This document shows, one piece after another, positions 37,701 through 47,159 of a DNA stretch of 64,000 nt. Made by a program: the position numbers and the translations under genes. Source of the stretch: Promerops cafer (lineage: Eukaryota; Chordata; Aves; Passeriformes; Nectariniidae); assembly GCA_013398275.1 (NCBI GenBank), contig VZSE01002505.1, forward strand, positions 124,001-188,000. Direction: 5' to 3'. The notes beneath the pieces are model-generated. The model was given only the letters and a program-made list of their open reading frames with translations, was not told the DNA's origin and searched no databases. Numbering within the stretch: position 1 is the first letter of the stretch; each line of letters opens with the position of its first letter.

Positions 37701-40700
37701 GTAACCTTACCTGCTAGGAGCAGCTTTGGTGAATTAAGCAGGAAGCTGCTGAGTGGACAAAGATAATTTTCTTGTTGAGGTCTCTGGCAATAGCCTGGCA
37801 CCCACCCTTGCCTGTGACTCTGCATGTTCACCCTCTCAGCTCAGTGTTGGCAATGTTTGTTTAATTTCAAAGTGGGAAAGGAAATCTAGAGGAGATTTCA
37901 CTTAAAAAGGCATCTTGGATTTGACTACAATTACATGCTTTTGAATGTCCTGGCAGAAGAAGAATGCTGCTTCTAAAACACTGGCATCATTTAAGCCTTG
38001 CAAAGGAGAGCAGTTCTGTGCTGTGTTCTGCAACATAAACCCAGAAACCCGAGCCTTCTCCTTCACTTCTTCCCATCTATTTCAGACCAGAGTGATACTA
38101 CAAGCATGTAAAAGAGTGGAAGTTTTAGCTTGGCAGTTTTAATCATTGGGTCATCTCATTAGGTTGGTGAGAGAGGATGGTTTAAATGTGGTACTTTCAG
38201 GAGCATGACAGAATCACAGAAAGGTTTGGTTTGGAAGGGACCTTAAAGATCACCCAATCCCAGTCCCCCTGCTGTGGGCAGAGACACCTTCCACTAGACC
38301 AGGTTGCTCAAAGGCCCATCCAACCTGGCCTTGGACACTTTCAGGGATGAGGCATCCACAGCTTCTCTGTCCCAGTGTCACCTCCTCTGGGCTTGCTCCA
38401 ACAGGTCCGTGTCATCTTTGTGTTGTACCCTGCTCTTACTAAAGATACATGGAAACAATTTCCACAGCCCAGCATATTAAAAAAGAAGCATCAGATAAGT
38501 TTCTTAGGAAAATTTTGTGAAAGAATGGTTTCTGGTACTTGAAGATTTCTAACCTTGTGGGGATTGAAATCCTGACAAAATCAGAACTGTGACCACTGTC
38601 TTTATTTGCAAAATCAAGATGCAACAAAAGTAAAATAAGATGCAAGAAGGTGGAAAGGTACCAGCAGCTGTTTCCCAGGACTTAGCTGATGTTCCTCCTA
38701 ATTTCAAGTGATGATTAATGGACCAGGATTTTATTTACCTTACTTGGCAGTTTAGGGGATGTTAGAGGGATGATTCACAATAGCACAATCACTTATTCTA
38801 GTCAAAGTTAGTGACACTTCTGCTTTCCCATGGCAATTCAGTGCTTCTCATTTCTGTTTCTGTATTTGAACTCTGTACTTGCTGGCATGTTTTCCCTATT
38901 GGAAGTCCTATGCAGTCCTGCCCAAAATGTGGTTTTTCATGATAGTTTTCTATCCTATTGAGGTAGAGGAGGAAATACAGTGATTTCTATCACTTGAGCA
39001 AAGCAGGACTCAGAGGAAACTTGGAGATAGTCAGGTAATTGCCTTTTCATTGGTAAATTTAAAATTGTCTTGCAAACAATCAAGGTAGTCAATTATATTT
39101 AAAGGCTGTGAGTAGTCTCAGACATTAAAAAACCCAAACTAGTGCTTGATGCTTTTGAAGGCTTCTTCCATTTTTTTAAAACCAAAAATTGTTAAATTAA
39201 GTTCCATTCCCTCAAAATAATTTTGTTTTGACTAATTGGGTTTTTTTTGTCTTTTCTTCCCCCTACCCCCCACCCTTCTCTTCTAGCAACTGGAAGCAGC
39301 AGCTGCTCGTGCTGCTGAGGAGGAGAAAAAAAGACTTCAGACTCAAGTTGAATTACAAGATCGCTTCAGTTTGGAGCTGGAGAGAGAAAAAATGGTGAGT
39401 AGTGCATGAGGGCTTTAGCTGCTATTACACATGGGGAGCCATGTGTTCAGCAAGGGCTTCCCTCACAGGCAGCCACTGAAAGGATTCCACAGATTTTGCA
39501 GGAGGCTGGAGAATGGAATCTGTGTTGCATTTGTTTGAGATGTAGGAATAAAATATTTTTACTGGTGAATTCCAGTACTGGAGCAGCTTGGCTACAATTT
39601 GTACAGCATTCAAAGTTTAAATATTATTGGAAAATTGGGGGAAAAAATAGATTGAAGGATAAATGCAGACTGAAGTTCTCCTTGCAGTTTTCAGAGATGG
39701 AGAACCTGAGGCCAGAACTTGCTGTATGAATAAGCAAAATGAATCAGGCATAATCAAAATTCTTTTTATGTGTTCCTAGAACTGTTGCTTTTTTTATGCT
39801 GTGTGTTCTTTTACAACTATACACACACACAAACATAAAAAATAAAGTAATATTGTTGCTTTACAATACTGTTACTATTCAGCTACACAGGATTCCCCAA
39901 AGAACTGGTTTTCAGCCTTCAAGGGCTTTGTCAGGTTGTTCTGTTAGCTGTGGAAAAGAAGCAGAAAGAGTGATGTGATGGGACATCTCAGAACATTAAT
40001 GCACACAGTGCTGCTTTATGGGCTGAGCCTGAATTCCTGAATACAATCCCTTTCTGGGTCACTGGAATTTGGGTCAGCTGAGGGGAGCAGGCTGCAGACC
40101 AATGGGGCAGGACATGCCAACGTCCTTGGAAAACATCCTGTGCCATCATCCAGAGATGTGTGTGAGATCCACTGCTGCCAAGGGGGGAGTGAAAAACAGT
40201 GCCATTAAAGCAGCCTGACCTTCATGTCTACAACCTTTCTCTTTCTTCAGCTGTGTATCTGTAAACTAAGCAACAAGATCAAGCTGACTGAAATTAGGTT
40301 TGAACCCGTGTGCTGCAGGAAGTAGGTCCATATAAGTATTAGCCTGTGTTATTATTTATTTTTTAAATGCTCTTAGTTCCACATCTGCAGATCCAGCCTC
40401 AATTTTGTCAGTTCTGCTCTGCAGTCAGCAGGAAAAGGTTTGTCTCTGAAAACATGGGTTGAGGGAAACCTGGCAATACCTTTGAAAATTGGAAACCTGA
40501 GTTGAATGGTAGCTCATGTGTCCCAAATTTATGCTGCTAGGTAAGACAAAAAATGGAAGAGCAGGTTGCTCAGAAATCATCTGAACTGGAACAGTATTTA
40601 CAAAGAGTACGTGAACTGGAAGAAATGTATAAACAGCTACAGGAAGCATTGGAGGATGAGAAACAGGCACGTCAGGATGAAGAGACTGTGAGGAAACTTC

Positions 40701-43527
40701 AGGCCAGGTATGGCTTTGACCAGGTAGAAAAGTGTTTCAGTTCCCCCTGCCAGTAGTGAGTACCTGTGCCCTGCTACTAATGACTGTTTGCCTCTTGGAA
40801 TGGGGAACTACCTTCAAGTCCAAACACAGGACAGATCCTATTTTTCCTTAAGATCTGAAGGCTGAAGCTGCTGTTTATGATTTTTAAAATATGTCTGATT
40901 AGCCTTTAGCAGAGGGCAAGCTCAGCAGTTTTGGAAAAGGAGGTGCAGTTATTTTTCCATCAGGTGTTGTGCATGTCAGCATGTGAAAAACTGAGATCAC
41001 TCTCTACAGGCTTTTCAGCTGCTTATTTTATAAAGCAGTATCTGTAAAAATTAATTCCTGCTGCATTTTATCACAGGTTTAAACTGTAATGATAAAGGGT
41101 TAAATTTCCTGTTACAGGGGCTTTGTGGAGTGTGTTTTTTTCTTCATATACTCAGTCCTCCTAAGACAATGAAGATAACTTATGCATGCCTGTTTCTTCT
41201 GGGGCTCTGTGTCGTGTATTTGCATTATTTTCTGAATAGCCCTTTGTAGCAGTCAGACTGCTTGCATGACACTGAAGGCAAGCCAACAAACAATAACTTC
41301 TTCCCTGCTTTGCAAGCTTTTTAAAAAACAATATTCTCTTTACCTTTAAAAGAAAAAAAAAAAAAAAAGAGGAAAGAAAAACTTAATTTATTTGACTTCC
41401 CTGCATGGATATGACTTATGTTAAGGTGCAGTTAACATCACAATCCCCATTGCAGATTGCTGGAAGAGGAGACAGCAAAGAGAGCTGAACTGGAAAAATG
41501 GCATTTGCAGCAGCAACAGACCATTCAGATGACAGAAGCAGAGAAGCAAGAGCTGGAAAACCAGAGAATGATGAAGGAACAGGCTCTTCAAGTGGCCATG
41601 GAGCAACTGAAACAACTTGAATTGGAAAGGAAGGAGGCCCTTGAGCAGTATGAGGTGAGCTGCTCTGGTCATCAACCTCTCATCCTTATCCATAGATTGA
41701 AGTTCTTCAATATTATACTTTTAAGGGTTAATATGGCACAGATAGTAAGAGGTAGGATAGTTGGGTTGGTTGTGTTTTTGGTTTTTTAAATTTTTTTCTA
41801 GTTTTTACTCAGTTTCTAGACCAGTAGATACATTTGAAGAAGAGGATCTGCTTCAGACACAACTCTGAACCTATTTTATTTATTTTTGTCACAATTTGCA
41901 TGCAGGCCAGCTCAGTCACATCCTGAAATACTCTGTGTACATTTGTCTTCTACTGCAGCCTCACTTCATGTGCAGTCCCACTGCTGCCATAACTGGGTGC
42001 ATTTTGCTTCTGAGTTAGTAATTCTTGCAGTGTTGTGATGATGTCATGGCACAGTATTGTCTTCTACAGATGAAAAGTCAATGTGTTACTGTAGGCATCT
42101 CCTCCTCAAAAATGTACTAAAGCACTGAATGGAAGTTAAGGATAGGTAGGAATTAGCTCAGATTCTCAGTGTGCAGCTGTGCCTCGTGTCCCAGGAGCCA
42201 GGCCTGCTCTCTGCTCTACTGAGTGTTTCTGGGGAAGGTCAGTAACTGTTCATGGAAGAAATAAGAGCCAGAATCCAGCAAGTACAGAGGCTGAAGTGCT
42301 GCACATTTTCCAGGGCTAGAGAGGTGCTGATCCTGCATTTATTTAGGTCAGGAAAGAAGGCCTGGCTGGGTTTGTGTTGAACAGGGGAGGGTGTTTATGG
42401 GGTGGTCTCTGAAGGACAAGGCTGTCCAGAGAGCTGTCTGGCCTGGCACAGAACACAAATGCTGCACTCACTGCAAGCAAGGGCCCAGCTGGGGTAGTTG
42501 TGGCCACTTTACAACTTCCCAGGCTGGTGTCACATCTCACACCATCACAAGATTGCTTCTGGCTAGTACTTGACTTTTTTAGGTGACATCTCAGGCTTTT
42601 TGTATGGGAAGCATCCTTTACTACTCCAAAGGAATTGCTGAATACAATAGACATATAAAACCACAAAAAAAAAATCCACAAAACAATTATTTTAGAAATA
42701 ATTAAACATTCTAGCCTTCCATTTGGAATGGCCCAAAAGACCAGTCTAGGCTGAAGAATGAAGACTAGCTTCATTGCACAGCTACAGAATATTGTAAAAC
42801 CTTGTTATTTTGGGATTCTGGTTTGACATCTTTTTTTTTGGGGTGGGGGGTGGTGGTGACTAAATTACTTAGGATGGTTCCACACTAAACAGAGGGCTGG
42901 GGGAATTAGCATGGTTCTGGCTTTTGGTTTAAAAGATGTTTTATCTTTTTATATGAACAGAGTAAAGCTGTTGTTTTCAAGGGGGCTCTGTCTCATTTCA
43001 GGAGGTTAAGAAGAAGTTGGAAACAGCAGCTAATAACACAAAGAGTTGGAAAGATAAAGTAGCTCATCATGAGGGATTGATTCGACTAATAGAGCCAGGT
43101 GAGTTATCAACAGAAGAGTTACAAAAAATATGTATTTATTCTGTCTCATGTACTTACATCACTTGGTGACTTACTGAAGTCTGCCTTTTCCTGTAGTTTA
43201 CTGGTTTCATAGCAGCCTCTATCACCCTTTGTGACAACTGCTGGTGGGAGCTTCCAAGTCTTTACCTCTATTGGCCCTACTATAATAATTTTATTATCAT
43301 TATTGTTTGTTTCTTTTATGTTTAAAACAAAGCAAGGATCAACCTGAACACTGCATTGTGGGTGTGTGACATCCCTGTCAGAACTGCCTGTCTCAAGTCT
43401 TGCTCTCTGTCTTCCAGGCTCCAAGAACCCTCACTTAATCACAAACTGGGGCCCAGCCGCCTTCACTGAAGCTGAACTGGAGGAGAGGCAAAGGAGCTGG
43501 AAAGGGAAGAAGGCCACTTCAGAGTGA
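10312..43527 (+). CDS. SWAP70: Switch-associated protein 70, complete 12-exon gene
   Basis: The span runs from the start codon to the stop; the coding segments are listed exon by exon. Joined, they give 586 residues with consistent splice phases and match the SWAP-70 family end to end. SWAP-70 is a phosphoinositide-dependent signalling protein of B cells, mast cells and other motile cells. It binds PIP3 through its PH domain, signals to Rac, binds F-actin through its C-terminus, and moves between cytoplasm, membrane ruffles and nucleus. Visible here are an EF-hand-like loop at 20-31, a PH domain at about 212-308 (KKGHKRKNW start, R230 kept, closing W297), a Glu/Gln/Lys/Arg-rich coiled coil at about 315-540, and the conserved tail with IEPGSKNPHLI and NWGPAAF. 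Relative to human it is one residue longer, at the extreme C-terminus. The paralogue DEF6 is excluded because its PH and tail sequences differ. The first base of the start codon is N, and intron 1 begins with GC. Confidence 0.97.
13975..14641 (+). mobile_element. CR1 LINE 3' fragment in SWAP70 intron 1
   Basis: It lies in the same orientation as the gene. It carries ASWPGSAI, RRAAKVVKCLEHKSCEEQLR, the NGLPREA region near 14480 and the tail GATTCTGTGATTCTG at about 14626-14640. It is frameshifted and 5'-truncated; the start is approximate. Confidence 0.9.
15210..15230 (+). repeat. (GGCT)5 microsatellite
   Basis: Five tandem GGCT units lie in SWAP70 intron 1. Confidence 0.9.
18639..18779 (+). 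CDS. SWAP70: SWAP70 exon 2 (residues 34-80)
   Basis: The acceptor is CTGTCCTTAG and the donor is AAG|GTAAGT; both ends are phase 0. The 47 codons include VLSHNLCTV, the acidic run FRDDDEGPVS and YMPYLNKFILEK, near-identical to other vertebrate SWAP-70 proteins. This is the second half of the N-terminal EF-hand-like region. Confidence 0.97.
18780..23495 (+). other. SWAP70: SWAP70 intron 2 (4,716 bp)
   Basis: GT-AG, phase 0. It holds perfect stem-loops at 19812-19837 (10-bp arms) and 20916-20938 (9-bp arms). No nested gene or classifiable repeat is seen. Confidence 0.9.
23496..23669 (+). CDS. SWAP70: SWAP70 exon 3 (residues 81-138)
   Basis: The acceptor is TTCTCTTTAG and the donor GAG|GTAAGA; both ends are phase 0. 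The 58 codons include FDKVEFNRMCWTLC, the AFKVWVIFNFLSEDKYPL block and IIVPEE. These strongly conserved segments belong to the folded N-terminal region of SWAP-70 and DEF6. Confidence 0.97.
23670..31400 (+). other. SWAP70: SWAP70 intron 3 (7,731 bp)
   Basis: GT-AG, phase 0. It holds poly(T) tracts near 26067 and 28997 and the stem-loop at 29163. The longest open frame, 25356-25871, shows no recognisable family. Confidence 0.9.
29163..29188. repeat. Stem-loop, 11-bp perfect arms with 4-base loop (intron 3)
   Basis: AACAGATTTAA at 29163-29173 and TTAAATCTGTT at 29178-29188 enclose ATGG. Confidence 0.8.
31401..31628 (+). CDS. SWAP70: SWAP70 exon 4 (residues 139-214)
   Basis: The acceptor is TTTCTGCACAG and the donor CAG|GTAAGA; both ends are phase 0. 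The 76 codons include IEYLLKK, GWQQEQFDHYK, LSAWELIDLIG and the highly conserved FSKGMDRQTVSMAINEVF, and end with LDVLKQ just before the PH domain. The NTSREG stretch is the least conserved part. Confidence 0.97.
31629..34047 (+). other. SWAP70: SWAP70 intron 4 (2,419 bp)
   Basis: GT-AG, phase 0. It includes a 12-bp tandem duplication (CTCTGGTGACAG, 31963-31986) and the TA repeat with one N at 33679. No gene is seen. Confidence 0.9.
33665..33680. repeat. (TA)n microsatellite with one undetermined base (intron 4)
   Basis: A short TA repeat follows a T run; the base at 33679 is N, probably from unresolved repeat length. Confidence 0.85.
34048..34194 (+). CDS. SWAP70: SWAP70 exon 5 (residues 215-263), PH domain first half
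   Basis: The acceptor is GCTTTTAACAG and the donor GAG|GTAAAA; both ends are phase 0. It encodes the first PH-domain strands: GYMLKKGHKRKNW with the basic lipid-headgroup patch, ERWFVLKPN and the YYVSEDLKDKKG turn. R230, the residue mutated in the R230C form used to block PIP3 binding, is present. Residue 228 is Met where the human protein has Thr. A strong internal GTAAGT at 34132 resembles a splice donor. Confidence 0.97.
34451..34559 (+). CDS. SWAP70: SWAP70 exon 6 (residues 264-299), PH domain second half
   Basis: The acceptor is CCATTCTAG and the donor AAG|GTGAGG; it starts in phase 0 and leaves one base of codon 300. The 36 complete codons cover ALPDKDGKKCLF, DKTFEISASDKKKK and the start of the C-terminal PH helix QEWIQ with the invariant Trp (W297). 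The 256-bp intron before it is the shortest in the gene. Confidence 0.97.
34560..35747 (+). other. SWAP70: SWAP70 intron 6 (1,188 bp)
   Basis: GT-AG, phase 1, splitting codon 300 within the PH domain. No other feature is seen. Confidence 0.9.
35748..35929 (+). CDS. SWAP70: SWAP70 exon 7 (residues 300-360), end of PH domain and start of coiled coil
   Basis: The acceptor is CCTGTCCCCTCCAG and the donor AAG|GTGGGA, weaker than the others. It takes two bases of codon 300 and ends in phase 0. It completes the PH helix (AIQTTVSLL), continues through the linker GSPPPHKEARQKRKE, and enters the coiled coil with EQEELERQMKELQAANE. Its GC content is much higher than that of neighbouring exons. Confidence 0.96.
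35930..39286 (+). other. SWAP70: SWAP70 intron 7 (3,357 bp)
   Basis: GT-AG, phase 0. It contains the antisense CR1 fragment at 38211-38430 and ends in a long pyrimidine tract. Confidence 0.9.
38211..38430 (-). mobile_element. CR1 LINE 3' end, antisense, in SWAP70 intron 7
   Basis: It begins with GAATCACAGAAAGGTTTGG and continues with the familiar CR1 3' sequence read in reverse (GGAAGGGACCTTAAAGATCA, then CCACTAGACCAGGTTGCTC). After about 38370 it jumps from CAGCTTCTCTGTCCCAGTG to GGGCTTGCTCCAACAGGTCC, which lies further upstream in CR1, so it is internally deleted. Confidence 0.88.
39287..39394 (+). CDS. SWAP70: SWAP70 exon 8 (residues 361-396), coiled coil
   Basis: A long pyrimidine tract leads to CTTCTAG, and the donor is ATG|GTGAGT; both ends are phase 0. 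The 36 codons form alanine- and glutamate-rich coiled coil: QLEAAAARAAEEEKKRLQ, then VELQDRFSLELEREKM. This falls in the segment described in the literature as DH-like and linked to Rac signalling. Confidence 0.96.
39395..40540 (+). other. SWAP70: SWAP70 intron 8 (1,146 bp)
   Basis: GT-AG, phase 0. Its acceptor is followed directly by a donor-like GTAAGA at the start of exon 9. Nothing else is recognised. Confidence 0.9.
40541..40707 (+). CDS. SWAP70: SWAP70 exon 9 (residues 397-451), coiled coil
   Basis: The acceptor is ATGCTGCTAG and the donor CAG|GTATGG; it starts in phase 0 and leaves two bases of codon 452. It encodes VRQKMEEQVAQKSSELEQ, YLQRVRELEEMYKQL, EALEDEKQARQDEETV and RKLQA. The first exon bases are GTAAGA, a donor-like hexamer directly abutting the acceptor. 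Confidence 0.96.
40708..41455 (+). other. SWAP70: SWAP70 intron 9 (748 bp)
   Basis: GT-AG, phase 2. It contains the A-rich tract at 41348-41368 and nothing else recognisable. Confidence 0.9.
41348..41368 (+). repeat. Poly(A)-rich tract in SWAP70 intron 9
   Basis: An almost uninterrupted A run lies about 90 bases before exon 10 and is followed by AGGAAAGAAAAA. No retroposed body is recognised next to it. Confidence 0.7.
41456..41654 (+). CDS. SWAP70: SWAP70 exon 10 (residues 452-518), coiled coil
   Basis: The acceptor is CCCCATTGCAG and the donor GAG|GTGAGC; one base completes codon 452, followed by 66 codons, ending in phase 0. Content includes RLLEEETAKRAELEKWHL, the QQQQT stretch, TEAEKQELENQRMMKEQAL and LKQLELERKEALEQYE, an uninterrupted heptad-rich helix. 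Confidence 0.96.
41655..43001 (+). other. SWAP70: SWAP70 intron 10 (1,347 bp)
   Basis: GT-AG, phase 0. It has a G-rich stretch (GGGGTGGGGGGTGGTGG) at about 42840-42856. No gene is seen. Confidence 0.9.
43002..43098 (+). CDS. SWAP70: SWAP70 exon 11 (residues 519-550), end of coiled coil
   Basis: The acceptor is CTCATTTCAG and the donor CAG|GTGAGT; it starts in phase 0 and leaves one base of codon 551. It encodes EVKKKLETAANNTKSWKDKV and AHHEGLIRLIEP, the conserved passage from coiled coil into the C-terminal tail associated with F-actin binding. Confidence 0.97.
43099..43417 (+). other. SWAP70: SWAP70 intron 11 (319 bp)
   Basis: GT-AG, phase 1, splitting codon 551. No further feature is seen. 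Confidence 0.9.
43418..43527 (+). CDS. SWAP70: SWAP70 exon 12, C-terminal coding part (residues 551-586 and stop)
   Basis: The acceptor is TGTCTTCCAG. It encodes GSKNPHLITNWGPAAFTEAE followed by the charged tail LEERQRSWKGKKATSE and TGA at 43525-43527. The last residues vary between species; this tail is one residue longer than human. The exon continues as the 3' UTR. Confidence 0.97.
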
Positions 43528-44214
43528 TGGTGGCAGCTGACATGTGGCCTGGAACAGGAGCCCACCTCCCCTCGTTCTGCTTTGCACAGAGCAGCCTCTT
43601 GCTTACAAAGTTTAGTTTGCTCAGCAGGTTGGGCCTTTCTGCTGTTTACCACGCTGGAGAGTCTGCTCAGAGCTCAGCCATTGCAGTGGGTGGTGTCTGA
43701 CAGGATGTGCTGTTTTCCCTCACTTTTCCAAGACTTTGCAACTGAAAATTTGTATTGAAATGTAGTTTTTGACAGACAGAGTTGTTCCTCTACTAGCCTG
43801 TAACAATCTGACAGCAGCTAACCAGTCAGGCAGCATCACTTTCATTCCTGAAAGTGAAGGAAGCAGTTGTTCTGCTGGTTCAGTTTAGTATAATATCAAC
43901 CCAGGATAAATCAGTCCTGGAGGTTGTCCAACTCTGAGATGGAGCATTACCTTTCCTTCCCCCTTTTGCTTTTGCTCTGTCCCTCTGTTGCTCTCTGCAC
44001 GGTGCTTAGTGCTCAGACACATTCCCTTGGCAAGGGGGGCTGGCATCACTGGGTGCCTGCTGCCTGCTTGGATTTGGTGTCCTGTTTTCCTCTCTTTGCA
44101 GGAATCCAAACAAAAGAACTGGAGATAGGCCTGTAGAAAACAGTGCTGTAAGACATTTGGAAAAATTAGTAGTGCAAGACTGGTTTTGTACTGTCTCATA
44201 CTTGAGAAGTGCTA

Positions 44215-44220
44215 AATAAA
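44215..44220 (+). terminator. Polyadenylation signal AATAAA, proximal
   Basis: This is a canonical hexamer 688 bases after the stop codon, followed by a T-rich stretch. It would give the short 3' UTR form. Confidence 0.55.
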
Positions 44221-45418
44221 GCCTTGAGAGTTCTCTTCATAGTTTAAAAGATGAAGTTTTGGCTCACAGACTTCTGAAGCAGATCAGTGGAAGGTGGTAG
44301 CACACACAGGGCAAATAGCCTCTGTGTCAAGGCTGTGTTTGTGTGAGAAATCTGATTATAACATCCCACCATTTTTACATGTAGCACTTCTGTCTTTTAA
44401 TTGGAGACCAGATTAAAAAAAAAGGTAAGAAGAATTTTTTTAAAAATAAAAATGATAAATGTGTAGTGATACTGCTTTAGGGAAAAAAACCCCTAATTCC
44501 TGTCAATAAAATAACTTCAGTCTTTCTAGTACCAAGGCTTCCCAAAGAGCCTGCTGTTGTGCCTTACCATTCTCTCCTGGGACAAAGCCAGTTACTTCTG
44601 TTTCTGTAGGGAAAAGGAACAAGCCTGTGACTTGGTGTTGCAGTTCTCCCACACCAGCATAGCTCAGTAAAACAGGATTCCTGCCAACTTGTACAGATAT
44701 TTTCAGACACCCCCCCCCACAAGGAGCAGGTGCCCACTGGTGTGGCTTGTGAGCAGCTTTTACTCTACCCTGGCCATCCATCCCTCCCCTGCTTGTTAGT
44801 TCAGATACATGTTAAATTATTTGTAGTAAATAAGAAGTGAATTTTTCAGGAGGATAAGCAGTGCCTTGGTGTGCAGCACTGTGATACTTGGGTCTTGGAA
44901 GAGCAGCAGCTGTACAGAAGTGGTGTCCAGATTTGGAAGTCATAAATAGCATTTTGTTTGCCTATTAACTAAGACTCACTCAAATACTGAATCTTCTCAT
45001 TTATTCTCTGGTTATATTTTTATACTAATTGAAATCTTTAATGTTTCAGTAAATGGAGTGCTGATTAGAATGGCAGGAAAATCCAGGATCTTCCTATTTA
45101 TACTCACTGTACAGGAAAACAGTAGTTCCTTAAACTTGATAACAATGCATTTTAAAAATTGATCACGTTTACAGAAGCAATGTGAATTAAAAACCCAACC
45201 ACCTGTAACAGAATTACTAATGTACACAAGGTTAAACTTTGCTAAAGGAGCTGGAACAGTATTTATAACTACCAAACATTTTATGTGGAGAGCAGAAGGG
45301 GTATTGGGGCTAAACTTGTTTAATTTTCCTAACAGTCTTTATTTTGGACAACGGTTTTTTAAGAACACCAAATGATGCATGTTTTCGTATTTTTTACTGT
45401 TTTTAGAAATGGCTGTTT

Positions 45419-45424
45419 AATAAA
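45419..45424 (+). terminator. Polyadenylation signal AATAAA, distal
   Basis: This is a canonical hexamer about 1.9 kb after the stop codon. A GT-rich stretch (TGGATGTCTTAGTG) lies about 35 bases further on, as expected of a cleavage site. Confidence 0.5.
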
Positions 45425-46359
45425 GTAATATAAAGTCATTTACATTTTGGAATTAATGGATGTCTTAGTGCCTGGGCTTCTTTTGCCCTGTTGGAGCTCA
45501 AAATCCAGTGACTGTTGTGTGGAAGAAGTTTAATGGTTGGATCAATGGGATGTTAAAGGCATAATAAAGGCAGCGGTCACGTAACACAAATAGACTGTTT
45601 TAGCAGCACTCCTGCTCTTAAACGTTCGTATTCAGGACTCATTGCTGCAGCCTGGGGCAAGGGCAGGGCAGGCTCAGCAGGCAGCTGTTGGGACAGACAC
45701 ACAGCAGCCCCTCACAATGTGTCAGCCCTGTCTGTCTGTCTGTGTGTCTGGGGTCAGCTCTTAGTGGCAGAAGAGGAAATGAGACAATGTTCCTTTTAGT
45801 TTCGTCGTCCCTGCTTGCTCTGACAAATTAAGAAAACTTTGTGTGAAGCTTTGCTCAGTAAAGCTGGGGGGAGTGGTTGGTTTAAAAATTGAACCATTTG
45901 CATGCTGAGCAAAAATACCACTTGAGAAGGAGCCCCTTAGAGCAACACTGAGCAGCATCCCAGGGGAGCACAGAGCCGTGAGTCACCTCCAGTCACGGAT
46001 CAGGGGCATGGAAATCTGCATCCCAGTGTGCCATCCTTTCCAGTGGGGCCAGGGCTTACTGCTCTCCTATTCCCACAGACCAACGAGCCTGCTCGTGGTC
46101 AGGATGTTCCCGCTGAACTGTGGGATTAGGGATGCCACTGGTCTGCCCGAGAAGCCCTAACTACACATCAGGCTTACACAGAGGCCAGGGGGAAAGCTGT
46201 GGCTGCTGTTCCTGAACCCTTGGCAGATGCACTGGAGGGCTCAGCCCACTTGTTTTGCCAGATTGAGGTTTCATTTACCTGCTGCTGCTGGAACAGTCCT
46301 GGAAACCACAACGCTAGTACCATGCTGTTCTCTCTAAAAAGAGGATGGGTTGGTTTCTT

Positions 46360-46409
46360 NNNNNNNNNNNNNNNNNNNNNNNNNNNNNNNNNNNNNNNNN
46401 NNNNNNNNN
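46360..46409. other. Assembly gap, 50 N
   Basis: Exactly 50 N are followed directly by 17 G (46410-46426) and then by a T run, a combination that commonly stops sequencing. The true gap size is unknown. Confidence 0.98.
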
Positions 46410-46689
46410 GGGGGGGGGGGGGGGGGTTGCTTGTGTTTTTTTTTTTTTTTCCCTGTGACCATTTTATGGAGCTGATTTATGAGCCGTGCTCCCTGGATCA
46501 CACATTCCCAAACTGCAACAGGCTGGCTTCCAGCAGCTCATGTTACTCCTGTTTCGCTGTCCTGCACGAGCAGCCACAAAAGCAAAGCCTCTGTGGGGAA
46601 AAGGAACAGTACCTTAGGACAGAATCTGTATCCTGGGGCAGGTGGGGGACCCCAGCCCCAAAAGAAGTACCTGTTTGGCCCTGGAAATG

Positions 46690-46755
46690 GCAGGGGGATT
46701 GGAAGCAGGTGATCATTAAGGTTCCTTCCAACCCAAGCCATCCTGTGATCCCATG
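46690..46755 (+). mobile_element. CR1 LINE extreme 3' end, short relic
   Basis: ATCATTAAGGTTCCTTCCAA followed by CCCAAGCCATCCTGTGATCC matches the terminal CR1 sequence. Only about 65 bases are recognisable. Confidence 0.65.
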
Positions 46756-47025
46756 GCTCAGTCATGCAGGACACCTGGAACGGGAGCTGCACCGTCCCTC
46801 TCAGTAAAAGTGAACCGAAAATAAGTGCTCTGATTTTTATCTCAAATATGTGAAGCAGTTACATAAACAATTTTTTAGCAAACCGGTGCAGGGCCAGGAA
46901 ATGGGATACTCACAAGGCCTTTCAGCTGCTTCGGGGCGAGACATCATTATTTGTTCCCAAAGAAAGGGGTGCTGAAGGGCGGCAGGTGTGCCATACACTT
47001 GTCCTCTAAGAGAATGGCAAACTCC

Positions 47026-47061
47026 TTTAACACTTAACAAGATTTTAACACTTAACAAGAT
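47026..47061. repeat. 18-bp tandem duplication
   Basis: TTTAACACTTAACAAGAT is present twice in direct succession, just before the first downstream CpG-rich cluster. Confidence 0.85.
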
Positions 47062-47159
47062 TAGGGGCTTTCCTAGTCTGCTATTACTTGCTGTTACCTT
47101 GATAATTGTGGCTCTCTCTGCCTTTGTTTTGGTTTTTGGGGTTTTTTTTAAACAAATCT

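Larger units (their letters stand above)
43528..45440 (+). other. SWAP70: SWAP70 3' untranslated region (probable)
   Basis: The region follows the stop codon without recognisable coding content. AATAAA signals occur at 44215-44220, 44505-44510, 45419-45424 and 45563-45568. The proximal (44215) and distal (45419) ones look best because GT/T-rich sequence follows them. The end coordinate is set by the 45419 signal and is an inference. Confidence 0.6.
45569..47159. other. Intergenic stretch after SWAP70
   Basis: It holds the 50-N gap, the 17-G run, a short CR1 terminus and an 18-bp tandem duplication. No gene is recognised; the open frame across the gap is an artefact. Confidence 0.6.

Noticed and set aside
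41421..41693. 90-codon minus-strand open frame over SWAP70 exon 10
   Set aside because: It is the antisense reading of coiled-coil codons, giving the usual Leu/Phe-rich artefact.
46199..46807. 202-codon open frame after SWAP70
   Set aside because: It runs through 50 N and a homopolymer G/T stretch, so the reading is artificial; its 3' part includes a CR1 tail.
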